Under the pieces are notes generated by a model. That model saw only the letters and a list, made by a program, of their open reading frames with translations, did not search any database and was not told the DNA's origin. From Triplophysa rosa (taxonomy: Eukaryota; Chordata; Actinopteri; Cypriniformes; Nemacheilidae), in assembly GCF_024868665.1 (NCBI RefSeq), contig NC_079904.1, forward strand, positions 18,649,164 through 18,713,163: DNA of 64,000 bases, given 5' to 3'. Positions 11,653 through 23,541 of the stretch are shown piece by piece; the stretch's first letter is position 1; the number at the start of each line of letters is the position of its first letter. Made by a program: the position numbers and the translations under genes.

Positions 11653-13289
11653 TTACGGGAATATCAGTTCCAAATAAGGAGGTACTGGTGTTGGTAGGGG
11701 GTCCGCATCTGGTGCCAGCCGCCTGAATTTCTGGAAGGCAAAACGGGAAAGAGCATCGGCTATTTGGTTTGCAGAACCAGGAACATATTTAGCAGTAAAA
11801 ATGAATTGATCACAAGCCGAAATCCAGGTGAGGCGTCTAAGGAAAGGCATCAGTGCGGGAGAATGTGAACGGCCTTTATTGATGCAGTGCACTGTCGCTT
11901 CGTTGTCGCAATGAATGGTAATGCTGGAGGCGGACCACTCCTTCCCCCACAAAAAGAGGGTACAGCTCGAATAAGGCTGAGGACGAGAGTGGCTGTGGTA
12001 ATTCTAGGAGCTGGGGGGGCCACGTGGAGGCGAACCAGCGTCCTTGGTAATATCCTCCGAAACCGACGGAGGGGGCGGCGTCGGTAAACAATTGAATGTC
12101 GACGGGGAGAGAGCGCATGTCATTGTAAAAGAAGGACAAACCGTTCCATTGATGAGGAATTTTATCCTCAAACTGAGCTCGTTATTAACCAGCATGAGCT
12201 GGTTAGGGTTATTAAGTCCTCTAAGGCATGAGCTGAGGAAGCGAGGGAGAGGAGGTGCGAAACGAACGGGCGGCCTTGGGGAATGATAGGCATCGCGAAA
12301 TTGAGGTGGCCGAGAACGGATAATAATTCGCGTTTGGAACAACGGGGGTTGTTTAGGAGAGTGGAAGCGATCAAAATTGATCTATCGATTTTTTCCTTGG
12401 GCAAGGATGCCTGAAAGTTCAGCGAATCCAAATTGATGCCCAAGAATTCGATTGACGTGCTCGGACCCAAGGTTTTATCTTGGGCGAGTGGAATGCCGAG
12501 CTTGGCGAAGACTTTTTGGACTATCGAGAGATGCGCGGCTGGGATTGAGTCGGGGGGCGAGATAACTAGAAAATCGTCTAGAAGGTGAATGAGGTACAGA
12601 ATGGAGTAGTTGTTAGAGAGAATCCAACAGATTGCCTCTGACAACATGTCGAAAATTTTCGGGCTGCTTCTTCAGCCGAAAGTGAGGCGGACGGAAAAAT
12701 AGAATTGATTGCGCCAGCGAATGCCGAACAAATGCCAAAAGTCTGGGTGAATGGGCATTACTTTAAATGCGGAGGTGATGTCGACTTTAGCGAGCAAGGC
12801 ACCGCGTCCAGTGGTTTTAATGAGTTTAATGGCTTGGTCGATGTCGTGGTACAGAAGGGAAAACTCCTCGAGCGGGATGAGGCTGTTAATGCTCGGAAAC
12901 GGAGAATTATGGGGGGATGACAGGTCAAATATGAGGCGTTTTTTGCCAGAAAATTTTCTGGTAGCTACGCCGATGGGGCTGAAGCGGAAGGTTTTAAAGG
13001 GGGGAGCGGCGAAGGGGCCGATCATGAAGTTTGAGTCGATTTCACTTTTAATTAGAAGATCAATTGTTTCGGGTTCGGCAAGCGCGGACTGAAGGTTGGG
13101 GCAGACTAGGCTTACGGAAGGTAAACTCTCGATACCGGGGTTGAAGCCGTTTGAGAGACCGGACAGGACATAATCAGTAAAGCGAGTGTCGGGGTGAAGA
13201 GACAATTCAGCAGACAAACTTAAAACATTCACAGGAGTCGATAAATACTGTTTACGATTTTTATTTGCAGATTTAGAGACTGGACACAC
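11653..13289 (-). pseudogene. Reverse transcriptase-RNase H of the Ngaro-like element
   Basis: Reverse transcriptase motifs are readable in order: KVDITSAFKVMPIHPDFWHL (motif A with its aspartate), then HLLDDFLVIS (the LDD active site), then LGIPLAQDKT and EFLGINLDS. RNase H follows with LFTDAAPS, HCDNEATVHCINKG and ANQIADALSR. One in-frame TGA at 12672-12674 interrupts the transcriptase between LTFG and RSSPKIF. At least three frameshifts lie between 12340 and 11900. The protein would copy element RNA into DNA in the cell if intact; here it is clearly dead. Confidence 0.85.
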
Positions 13290-14980
13290 AATGTGGGCGT
13301 GCGCGCCACCGCAGAAGCTGCAAACGTGCAGGAAGCGGCACTGCTGTCATGAGCAAGCGCCGATGTTGAACTTCCTGCAAGGTTCGAAGCTTGATGCCTG
13401 CCGGCGATCAGAATCGGGCAGAGGTGGGTTGGCGGGATATGTTGGGAAGTGTGGGCGTAGCCTGTGAATTTGGTGTGAGGTGAGTCCGGGCGAGGGGGAT
13501 GGATGAGTGAACTAAAGGGCAAGAAGTGGTGCTGTGGGCGACGGATCTGCAGACCGCGCATGAAATGTTCCTGCAACCGAGGAAAACTTGATTGTGAAGC
13601 TCAGTGTCCAGTGCCCCCCAGTAAGGACACTGGTTCCACTGAGCTATGCGGATGGCGCATTTGGCGGAAAATAAATGATGATACGTGTAGAAATGGGTTC
13701 CCCCATAAGAAAGCGCGAGCTCCGCGACTATGGCGAGGTAGTCGCTGAGCTCGCGCCTCCTGTAAGGGAATGCCGTGCAGATTACTTCGAGGTAGCGTGA
13801 AAAAGCTACAGTAAACTCTGGAAATGTTAAGGTGCGTGAACTGCTATGTGTCGTGTTTTTTAGGGTGAGTGAGAGATCGCCGTAGGTGATTTGGCGATCT
13901 GCTGACGGAGGTGAGAGTGGGGATAAAAGATAGAAGAGGTCCACGCACCTGCCAGTATCTGCGACCTGATGCTGGCTGAGATGGGAGGCGGCTCCAGGGC
14001 TGGGGCGTTAGGCGGGACCGGCATCGCTGCTGCCGATGACAGTGAGAAGGAGGGACGTGCCTTGGGGAGAGACATGAGAGAGGGAATAATGGCCGCTGGG
14101 GCTGTTTGCGGGGCCAATCTCATGCTACTACCGTTGTCTGGGCTGATGACTAGAGGGAAAGCGGGGAAGTCGTGAGCCTGAGCCCGCGTCACCAGTGGAG
14201 GCAGCCTCGCACTAGAGTTTGACGGCGGGGCAGCGGGCCATTGACCTGGAAGGGGATTGGAGGAGGAGATCGGGAGGATGTGTGGGTGAGCCGACGCCGC
14301 TTGTGGAGCCATGCTTGCGCTGCTGGGGCGGCTCAAGGTGTGGTGGGCTTGGATGGTGCCTGGAGATGCTGCCTGCTGGAGCTCGGCTGAACGGGGAAGA
14401 GGCTGCAGGCGGGCGGATCTGGCGTCCGGGGCGCGGCCCAAGCTTGCAGAGGGACCGCTGCGGTGGCTTTCGGACCGGAGACCCCTCCTCGTTGGAGTTT
14501 GATCCGGCTGTAAATATGGGGAATTACGGACCTGCCTCGGCTTTCCTGTGGCCTTCGACGGAGTGGCAGGTTGTGCCGCCAGGGAATCCGGTTTCAGGGA
14601 GGAGTACAAACCATACAGTTCGACCTTGTTCATCCGTCGAGCAAAGTGGACGTCTGCGTTGATTAGGGCTTGCCGTAATCCTAGGACAGTCCACATTTCG
14701 ATAGGTGGGATGGAGGGGAGGATGGACGCATAGGAGGAAGCTGGAGACCGCGACGGCTGCCTGCAAGGCGGTGGTGACTGTGCACCACTGCGTCTCGGGG
14801 TAGTAGAAGAGACGCGGGAGGGCCGACGGCCCCTTGGAGCAGCCGCGGGTTTGTCCGAGGTGTCCTGGAGGGCGCTGCTGTGCTGGCCATCGCTTGAGGA
14901 CGCCGAAGGACCTGATCGTTGACGGAGTTGTCAATAAGGATTATTTCGTTATCTGACATCACTGCAATTTTGATATACAA
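13290..14980 (-). pseudogene. Gag-like region of the Ngaro-like element
   Basis: Proline- and serine-rich coding remnants run in several frames from about 14980 down to 13290. At the C-terminal side lies a zinc-knuckle-like motif, CSFCGGAHAHIVC (about 13273-13311, pattern CX2CX3HX4C), just upstream of the reverse transcriptase and in its frame. This is the usual nucleic-acid-binding end of a retroelement gag-like protein. A stretch with conserved tryptophan and tyrosine residues (YRRRELSDYLAIVAEL, near 13700) looks like the structured part. Frameshifts separate the pieces, so no functional product is expected. Confidence 0.6.
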
Positions 14981-15576
14981 ATGCTTGAGACTGAAGAGAG
15001 AGTGAAGGTAAGATGTCTTGACTATTTATAGAGGATCTCTCTGTCTTGAACTGATAGGTCGGGTGCTGTGATTGCTGATAGCAGACCAGCCGAGTTAATT
15101 ATCTGCTCCTTCTTCTCCTGAACTTAGTTAATAAAACATCATGTAGGGAAACGGGAGTTACAAATTGCCCTCATTGTAATCCGTCAAAATGACGGACGAA
15201 CGGCCTTCAGATTTTTCCGTCACTGGTAAAAAAAATCTGTCAAATGACAGAGAATTTTCGGTTAACGCGACCTCTTGTACACACACGTACAGGAAAATCT
15301 GGACCACGGCCAATCGGAGTGGGGGTCCGCCCTTCACTATCTCTGATTGGTTTAGACCACGATATGGGCCTAATGTGTGTCTGTTGTTGAATCACAGGGA
15401 GAAGGCCGCTTTCACATCTAGTTTGATTGCTTGGACCGAACCCTAGTTCGATTTCTCCCCCCTACTCCCTCCCCTGCTGGTCTGTGTTCACATTGTAATT
15501 TTTGCATACGAACCGCGGTGCGCTTGCGTCATCAAGTGGTGGCCACGTACTCATGTTGCTGGGTTACCGCTCTGAA

Positions 15577-16404
15577 GTAGTGATGGGAAGTTCGGATCAA
15601 TTTACTGACTCGGACCTTTGAGTCTCGTTCAGCAAAATGAACAAATCTTTTTTCGAGTCATATCGTTCATTTCGTTCATTTTAGCATTTTAGCAACAATG
15701 TTACTTTGCTAACACATCTACTACTTATGCAAACGTTGATCACATTACAAACAATACAAAACTATAATGCTATAAGAAACAGAAAAGATTAATTCATTGT
15801 TTACCTGGGTCTTTAGTCTATGATTAGCTCACCACACCTCTTATCTGACAAGTCCTCGGGTTTGACTCGTTCATTCACGACGTGACAGCTTCGTAAGCTA
15901 AACCAATGCAGTCAGAGCCGGAAAGAGAATTGATTAGTTCATCTCCCGAGTCTTCGGGTTTAAGTCGTTCGTTCATCATGTGACAGTTCCTTACGCTTTA
16001 CCAATGCCATCTGAGCCGGAAAGAGAATTGATTAGTTCATCTCCCGAGTCTTCGGGTTCGAGTCGTTCGTTCGTTCATCACGTGACAGCCCCCTACGCTT
16101 TACCAATGCCGTCTGAGCCGGAAAGAGAATTGATTAGTTCACCTCTCGAGTCTTCGGGTTCGAGTCGTTCGTTCATCACGTGACAGCCCCCTACGCTTTA
16201 CCAATGCCGTCTGAGCCGGAAAGAGAATTGATTAGTTCACCTCTCGAGTCTTTGGGTTCAAGTCGTTCGTTCTTTTGTCACAGGACCCATAGAATGTTGC
16301 GCAATGCGCATGCGTGACTGGACAAATCACTCCCCGAGATGACTCGTTCTTCCCGAGTCACATTAAAGATTCGTTCAAATCGTTCAAGAACGACCCATCA
16401 CTAC
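15577..16404. mobile_element. GTAGTGATGGG-ended element holding a tandem array
   Basis: Perfect 11-bp inverted ends: GTAGTGATGGG at 15577 and CCCATCACTAC ending at 16404. Both inner flanks are rich in TTCGTTCA/GAACGA words (GTTCATTTCGTTCATTTT on the left, GTTCAAATCGTTCAAGAACG on the right). The interior is mostly a tandem repeat and shows no transposase. Confidence 0.65.
15862..16275. repeat. Tandem array, about 98-bp unit, four copies
   Basis: The word GAGCCGGAAAGAGAATTG recurs at about 15915, 16013, 16115 and 16213 (periods 98, 102 and 98). The 102-bp unit has one extra CGTT. Each unit also carries a GTTCATC(A)CGTGACAG segment, so an E-box-like CACGTG is repeated in at least two units. Confidence 0.9.
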
Positions 16405-16748
16405 AATAGCGGTTCACTTCCACGATTTGGTACAATTGCGTTCATATCAGCAGCGAAACGTACTGGAGTTCACAAGAACCGCACCCCAGACCTCCATTTT
16501 TAAGCCGACTCGGGTACAGTTCGTGGGTGCGCACCCGGGTTCGAAAGACAACGTTCACATCACCCAAACGAACCGAACTCTGACGTTAATCGAACCCGGG
16601 TGTGTACCAAAAGTGCTAATGTGAAACCGCAGAGTCGCAGAGACTTTTTTTCTCCCTCGAATGGCTGGCGACCTCAGATTTTTTTTAGTCGCACCATTAA
16701 GAAATACGGTCGCACGTGTGACCAAATTGGTCGCACTCTAGAGCCCTG

Positions 16749-18128
16749 TGTATATATGATGCAAACATTCAATAAAGTTCTTTATGATTCTGATTAGGTT
16801 CTATCTGCATTCGGAGTAGTTTTAAGATATTTTGCTTCAAAGGTTTTTGCATTCCATTTGACTTTGATAAAACCTTTTTGTTTTCCAAAATAGTCCCAAA
16901 ACAATGTAAAAGAAAACACCACATAATGTAAATAAGTTGTCACAGAATAAATCAAATTTGACACAAATGTCAGATAGAACATTATATTTCCAAGGTGACA
17001 AAATCTCAATTAGCCTAATTTGTTATTAGTAACATTTAAGTACAACCACTTCAGCACATGTAAAAATGTTTACTTACTATTTTCTCATGTACAGTTAAAC
17101 TATTAAAAAACGTGCATCGTGTTGCTTTTTATGGTCTACTCTACGCTATGTGCAATTCTCTAATCAATATTTGTCCAATTATGATTGAAGGTGTCATTGA
17201 AGATGTGGGTTCACTTTGCACATTTTTGGCAAGAACGTGTTGCTTTATCGACAGACTTTAGCATCTTCAAATAGGGGATTACTATTTTACTTTTAGACAT
17301 ACATTTGCTAAAAACATATTTGTTATGTGTTATTGTAAAAAAAACACAAACAAAACTTTTATCTCTAAATATTTGTGATAATTTCAGGTATTCTTAATGG
17401 CTGTATCTGAAAAATATTACTTTTTTAATGTTACATCAAATTACCTTACATTCTTGGATCTTATAACATTAGATTAGATTAGAAGAACAGTGCTGCACTG
17501 TCTTTTGTTTTTGTCTCATTTTTCCAAACACTTTAACTCGTTTACGTCTCTTGTTGTGTGGTGTGAGGCTCTGTTCCATGCCCTCTGTTCCACTTCAGAT
17601 CAAATTAACGGCCTGAATAACTCGCTAAAGCAAACTGGGGTGATAAGCCTGATAAAGACCTTCTCACTGTTGAAGTCTAATGGTGGAGATAATTAGCTGC
17701 CTTACTTTCTCTGCCACTCTCTTCCTCACTCTGCAAGTCATTTGTTGGGACAACTAAAATGACCTCAGACCACATGAAAAACTACATAAAAAGTAAAGGT
17801 GAAAACTTAAAAAGTCAAAAAGTAAAAAGGCAATTTCAGAGGTTTAGTCTTGTAGGCTAACTGTTGGTTCGAATCCTCCAATTTACAGGATTAACAGAAG
17901 TGATGACCCATCACCACTGTACCAGGATAATCCATACTATTAACTTTAAATGTAGTAATGTAAGAGATTTACAGGTTAAAAGCATCAATCAAATACTAAC
18001 CAATTAAGCACAAAACTGAAGGACACGAAGGCGCCCCATAACCTACCCGTGATGCATGATCGTCTCTGTAATAAGTTTAATAAGTAAATGTATTGCTAAA
18101 CATAATTAGGCAAATGAATTAAAAACGG
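16749..18128. other. No gene recognised; possible SINE scrap
   Basis: AT-rich sequence. A box-B-like GGTTCGAATCC at about 17867-17877, following TAGTCTTGTAGGCTAAC, hints at a SINE fragment. No exon matching the expected membrane segment of the lrrc52-like gene was found here. Confidence 0.4.
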
Positions 18129-18178
18129 CTAATTTGTGATGCACGAAGGAAAACAACAAACCCCGAAGCGTTTCTCAC

Positions 18179-18827
18179 CTTGGAACTTGAACCCTTCTAT
18201 CTGAATCCAAAGACACAGGTCTTCAGTGTCGCAGTCGCATCTCCAAGGGTTTCCGCTGAGCCCCATAGAGCGCAGCGCCGGCAGGGCGATCAGCGAGCTA
18301 ATGTTAAGCGTCGTCAGATTGTTACGGCTCACGTCCAGCACCTGCAGCGCCGCGTTCTCCGCGAACGCGTCCGGGTGGATCTCCGACAGCCACGGGTTAT
18401 CCGTCATCCTAAGCATGACCAGACTGGCCAGTGGGCCAAACGTCCGGTCCTCGATCTGCGTCAGGGTGTTGAAAGACAGATCCAAGTAAGCGAGCTTGCG
18501 CAAGTTCCCAAAAGTGGACTCTGTGATATCCGTCAGCGAGTTGTTGCTGCAGTCCAGGTACACCAGATCCGACAGGTAGTTAAGCTGCAGCGCCGGCAGG
18601 TCACCAATCCGGTTGTTGGAGATAATGAGCTGCCGGGTGGCCAACGGAAGGTCCACGGGAAAGTCTGTTAACTGTTGCCCGGCGCACTGGACCACCAACT
18701 GGTCGTCGCACACGCAGCGGTCCGGGCAGCCGGCGGTCAGTGCCGGTGACGGTGCTACACCCATGACGAATATGAAGAGGAACACCAACCTCAATGACTG
18801 CGCGCTTGGCTCGGGCACAACACGCAT
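18179..18827 (-). CDS. lrrc52: lrrc52-like LRR protein, first coding exon (partial gene)
   Basis: The minus-strand exon encodes 216 residues. A signal peptide covers about 1-32 (hydrophobic [13 protein letters not shown]). A cysteine-rich LRR N-cap has Cys34, 38, 40 and 48. About five or six leucine-rich repeats span 64-192. An LRR C-cap begins at NPWRCDCD (193-200). Possible N-glycosylation sites are Asn95, Asn170 and Asn175. The exon ends in CAAG|GTGAGA, a good phase-1 donor, so the tail past FQ is intron read-through. LRRC52 is a gamma auxiliary subunit of BK (Slo-type) potassium channels: an extracellular LRR domain plus one membrane helix. The N-cap and DLVYLDC region resemble LRRC52 more than LRRC26, 38 or 55, by recollection of those families. 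The membrane-helix exon was not found in the window. Sure of the family; paralogue assignment moderate. Confidence 0.8.
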
Positions 18828-19284
18828 GATACCACCGCCGGCTTCATCAACTGAGCGTGCACTCGCGCATTCTTCATTGATCTGCGTGATCCGGTGCGCT
18901 CGTTATTGCTGGTCAGGTCGTTTAGAAATGTTACTGAGCCGACGCTGTTATTGCGAGTTTCCTAAACAGCGAAGGTGATGGCGAAGTGCTTTGCGTACAT
19001 TTCTGTAATCACCAGCTCGTTCGTTGTCCATCTTCTTTGCAATGTTATTTCACTGTCCTGAAGATCGCAGTTGACTTTTTTCTCAGTTTAGGGCGCGAAA
19101 CTAAACTATCTTTAAAGTACTTGACTCGTATGTCTATAATTCCATGCCTTGATGCTGTTAAGTTTCGATACTCAGTCTTAAGGCGCACTGTACCATCTTG
19201 CTATTCTTCTCTATTGTGGCTTGTCTCTGATGTGTTGCGCAGCTTCTCTCTGCAGCTGTGTGTGTGTGCGTGCGTGCGTGTGCT

Positions 19285-19286
<2 letters not shown>

Positions 19287-19340
<54 letters not shown>
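19287..19340. repeat. (GA)n microsatellite
   Basis: Nearly pure GA dinucleotide run of about 54 bp, preceded by a short (GT/GC) run. It lies about 460 bp beyond the start codon of the lrrc52-like exon. Confidence 0.95.
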
Positions 19341-19341
<1 letters not shown>

Positions 19342-19514
19342 CTGTCGAGTCTGGCACACTTTCCCGTTCACAAGAAAAATCATTCCCACATTAAGAAAAG
19401 TGTTTACTGTGGTATACCCCAGTATAGTATATTACAAGTACACTAGGTATTACATCATTTATTAGGTTCAAAAACAAAATTTTTCCTTCAATAATGAACT
19501 GTACTACAATATGA

Positions 19515-19567
19515 TAATATATATATATATATATATATATNATTATTATATATATATATATATATAT
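19515..19567. repeat. (AT)n microsatellite with an unresolved base
   Basis: AT dinucleotides interrupted by one undetermined base (n) at 19541, the only ambiguous position in the window. It may mark a short assembly uncertainty. Confidence 0.95.
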
Positions 19568-19740
19568 GGTATAGAATATTACTTATATGACTACAAATTC
19601 TTAGGTTAGGCCACTTTAGTAAATTTTTCTGTGTGTATGCTGTATAGTATATTCTGTACAAATTAGACACAATAAGAAGAAGTAGAAACAATGGTACAAA
19701 GATTTTTTAGACATTAGTACTCGAGTTCAGTTGTGTCTGA

Positions 19741-20344
19741 TCTTACACACACGCGCACACACACACACACATGCACACACACACACGCACACACACACAC
19801 ACGCTTTGGTTGACTATCCCCGTGGGGACAGTCCATAGGCGTAATGTTTTTTATACTGTACAAACTGTATATTCTATCCCCTAACCCTATCCCTAAACCT
19901 AAAGATCATAGAACACTTTTTGCATTTTTAGATTTGTAAAAAATATTGTTCTGTACAATTTATTAGCTTTTTTGCCCGTGAGGACCTCAATTTTGGTCCC
20001 CACAGTGACACGAGTCCCCATGAGTTGGTGTGTATTCAGGTTTAGGTCCCCACCGGGATATAAAAACATGAACACGCACACACATGTTGGGTTTCCATGT
20101 TTTATGGGGACATTCCATAGACGCAATGGTTTTTATACTGTACAAACTGTATATCATATTCCCTACCCCTAAACCTAACAATCACACAAAACTTTCTGCT
20201 CTTTTAGATTTTCAAAAAAGTTAATTCTGTATGATTTATAAGCTTGTTTCCTCATGGGGACCAGAAAATGTCCCCACAAGGATTTTGGATATTGCCATCT
20301 TTGTGGGGACATTTTGTCCCCATACCGTAGGGTTTACCCTTCCA
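19741..20344. repeat. Two copies of a dispersed repeat after a (CA)n run
   Basis: A (CA)n run (19745-19802) is followed by two related segments of about 250 bp (about 19803-20080 and 20085-20340). Each contains GGGGACA(G/T)TCCATAG, TATACTGTACAAACTGTATA and CCCTAAACCTAA words and ends in GTCCCCAC-type sequence and CA repeats. They look like a widespread fish interspersed repeat. No coding capacity is seen. Confidence 0.75.
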
Positions 20345-21740
20345 CACACACAATCACACACACAATCCAGCTCAAGTCCTAAAATCAGACATTTTCTCAG
20401 TTTCTAAAGCACAAGAGTACCGTGATGTCACAAGTCTCCATCCCAGTGGCAGCAGACAGTGAAGGGACAGAGTGTACAGTGGCCGAGTTTTCTGTCTGTG
20501 TGGTGAGACAAAGAGTGAGCGAGAGAGAGAGTGCTGTGTTTGAGCTGACGCAGGTGCACAGGAAACATGATATCTGCGTACTGCAACATGGAGCGTGTTC
20601 TATTATTGCTGTTGGGGAATCTCTGTATCCTTCTGTATAAACAAAGAGGGCAAACCATTGCTAAGGGAAACTAATCTTAGTTATCGGCTGAGGATCTCTG
20701 TCAGTTCCTTGCTGGCCTTTACGCCAACAAGCCTACATGTGAAGATCATAATCATAACAGTGATTCATTTGATTGTGTAACTTTTATTGTGGTGGAGTCA
20801 CTTGCCTTTAGCTGTTTAACCCTCCCACGGGTAAGCCCACTCACCAACTAGAGCTATTGTAGCCTATGTGACCGGGGCACACTATACGATAATAAGTGGT
20901 ATATTATGATATCTAGACCCATGTGCAAAAAACTATTCTGCTCAAGTGTTTAAAGATCAAGTGTATAATCTTTGTGCTGGGAAACACAATGGCTATGGTA
21001 AACTAGCACCAAACCAACATGGAAACTGACGCAAAAAAGATGGGTTTTTGTCTATTTTTTTCCTTCTCACATGAGACTTTATCTGCCATCTGCAAACTGA
21101 CTCTCTGGAAGCGGTCCAGGGATAAGAAAACCTTAGTGAATCACACAGGTGTAAGAGGATAAAAATCCGGACGGTATTTGTATATAAGGTGGATGTTGGT
21201 GGCTTGGTGGTGTCCTGTAAGGCACATAGGCATTGTGGGGTAAGTGCCAAAGTAAACTGAACGTTTGAGCTCATTAGTGTAACTTTCCTCCCTGGATAGT
21301 ACCCAGCGTGTCAGTTTGCAGACGGCGGAGTGTCAGGTGATGTTTAGGAGGAAACTTTGTTACTATTTAATGGCTGGCTCATCTATCAGAGGCCTTGATG
21401 CAGGATCAGGCACAGCCTGCAGAGAAGGAACTCAAAGGGAAACTGTATTGGTTTGCTTTTCATAACTCAAAGCAAGGTTGGAGAGGAGCGTTCGTAGGTG
21501 CATTTCAAAAGATTTAGCAGTGTTGAACATGAAACAATAAACTGTGATTAACCATTTTTTATGTAAAAGAAAACATGAGTAATGTATGTGTAGATGCTAC
21601 TAGATTATATGTGTTACATGGGAATGGTGTAATATTTGTACGTTATAATGTTCCTGTTTTCTATCATTTCTTTTTTCTTTATTACTAAACAGTTTTTTTT
21701 CTTATGGAATCCCAACTCCCCAATTCATCCCGTGATCCAA
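20345..21740. other. No gene recognised
   Basis: Mixed-composition DNA between the 20-kb repeat and the candidate element at 21741. The open frames here are short and show no recognisable domain. Confidence 0.4.
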
Positions 21741-23541
21741 TACACTCAATGCATGGAGTGCTACGTATTTCCGGTAAAATCTCAGGGGGCGGGAAAGCTT
21801 CCGGGTTGTATTCACCCATAGCAAATGTGCTTTACCAGCGCTCGTTTTGGGGGGAATTAACGTGTAATATAGATTAGTGAAATACATCGTATTGTTAAAA
21901 TACTATATATTAAACATGTAATGGTGCTATAATACAAAACTTTAGTTTAGTCATGACCTGCAGCGTTTAAATACACACGTGACTGTGGTTCCGTCAGGCA
22001 TGGCTGTGTCCCGTTTTATGAAGCTTCACAGAGATTTAATAATGTTCAGAGCATGGATTTACTTTATTACATGTAAGGATTTAAACCTTAACTGGTACTA
22101 CAGTTTGTTGTCATCACATTAAGAGTGCAGATGTGATTGAGCCACAGCACGTCAGCTACTGAAGATATGGTCTATTGGTGAAAGCGTTAGCTAATGCTAA
22201 AGAATAAACGTAACACCGGATACATTAATTTGGTTTTATTTGTACAAATTATAATGTAAATAAAAATAACGTAAATACCTGTATATAGGCTACTTATGAC
22301 ATTTCTGTACTGTACGTAATATGCATTATATGTGCTTGTGCAGTCATCCATATCTTAGTTCTTAGTGTGTACTTTTTTGCGTGTAACTAAAATGTCTTTG
22401 TATGCAGCTGTGACATGACAATAAAGATATTCTATTTTCAAAATGTGATCTATTAATGTAAGCTTGTATATAATAACTGATACACAGAAATTGTCAGGTA
22501 AAATGCAAATACAAAAACGATTAAATACATCAAAAAAATGCTTTTGATTTAAATAAGGTTTCATATTGGAATATTGTAAAGTAAAATATTTAAAATGATT
22601 AAAATGAATGGACTATATGAAATTCTCACAATACACAGTAAAAATGCTCACTACTATTTCAAAAGATGTCCCTGTTCTTCTCATGTTGCCCCGGCTCTTA
22701 ACCATTTCTCATATTTCTTGTGGTCAACAGTACGACTTTGTCTGTGATCCTTGGAAAACTTCACAAAATTTAAACAATAAATTGAAGCTTTAGGTCACAG
22801 CTATCCTTTGGTGTGTCCTGCTCCTAAACTTTGTGTCTTCTCTGACTTCATCATAATTCTGAAACATGTCGTCCTCTCCCTGATTTCCTGTCATCTGATT
22901 TTGACTGGGAGCTGAGAAAATACATATATTAATGATTTGGGAGGTAAGTGAGAACGTTATAATTTATTAAAAAAATCAATGTCATCAACTTAAGGTGAAT
23001 TGTGTAACAAATTAAAAACCGATTCAGTATTTAAACAATATTTATACCCTTTAAAAGCCAAGCGATGTTTCTTTACAGCAAACCTGCATATTAGAGCCAT
23101 ATGACAGATGTGTCTTACCGGGAACTGTGTTATTGATATCTGGTCAGACTCATACAAATTTGTTGTTTAAAGGTAAAGATATTTAAGGGCTGAAAATCGT
23201 TGATAAACTCGGTGTAAAGATGATGTCATTCAGTGTTATCCAGCCTTAACTTTACGTGCTGTGTGCTAATAGCAATAGCGTCCAAGCTGTCCATGTATTT
23301 TTAAACGGATAGTTTAAAGCCTACTTCTTTACTTGACAGGGGAGCAGCTGACAGTATCACAATGCTGACGAACATCATTTATTGTAATCCGGCGAACTTT
23401 GTGTAAGCAACGAGTACAAATATTCATCTTCTCCTCTGTCATGTTCACAGCTCTAGGTAGAGATGAATGGCTTCCAGTGGGGAAGCGGATGTGTTTTCGC
23501 CCCCTGAGTGTAAACGCGGAAGCGGCCGTGCATTGAGTGCA
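21741..23541. mobile_element. Candidate 1.8-kb terminal-inverted-repeat element
   Basis: The left end has CACTCAATGCA(T/C)GG and, about 35 bp inward, CTCAGGGGGCG followed by CTTCCGGG. The inverse of the right end has the same words in the same order (CACTCAATGCACGG, then CTCAGGGGGCG, then CGCTTCC). The interior is AT-rich with no transposase. Target duplication is not resolved. Confidence 0.5.

Larger units (their letters stand above)
11160..15141 (-). mobile_element. Ngaro-like tyrosine-recombinase retrotransposon, decayed
   Basis: Read on the minus strand the order is gag-like region with a zinc knuckle, reverse transcriptase, RNase H, then a tyrosine-recombinase remnant. This is the order of DIRS/Ngaro-type elements rather than of integrase-bearing LTR elements. 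All reading frames are broken. The 5' terminal region (about 15006-15141) has a diverged second copy at 62981-63114 on the plus strand, which marks it as a family terminus. The 3' end near 11100-11160 is not sharply defined. DIRS versus Ngaro is judged from the LDDFLVI-type active site and knuckle, so the sub-family is uncertain. Confidence 0.75.
15404..16630. mobile_element. Inverted-terminal-repeat element with a nested insertion
   Basis: The left end (GGCCGCTTTCACAT) and the inverse of the right end (GCGGTTTCACAT) match. Both are followed by GAACCC-rich sequence, so this looks like a small DNA transposon lying inside the larger hAT-like span. It carries no transposase. A further element occupies 15577-16404. 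Confidence 0.5.
10334..16748. mobile_element. hAT-like DNA transposon, nested with later insertions
   Basis: The left end CAGGGCTCTAGA is matched in inverse at the right end (TCTAGAGCCCTG, to 16748). The adjoining bases are also related: GTGCGCC/GTGCACC words on the left, GTCGCAC words on the right. CAGGG ends fit hAT-type elements. The flanks are both GTATAT-rich, but no clean 8-bp duplication is resolved. No transposase is recognisable. The interior holds a Ngaro-like retrotransposon and another element, which explains the 6.4-kb span. Confidence 0.55.

Noticed and set aside
14219..14662. 147-codon plus-strand open frame
   Set aside because: Antisense shadow of the Ngaro-like gag region.
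18180..18671. 163-codon plus-strand open frame
   Set aside because: Antisense to the lrrc52-like exon; arginine- and glutamine-rich shadow with no domain.
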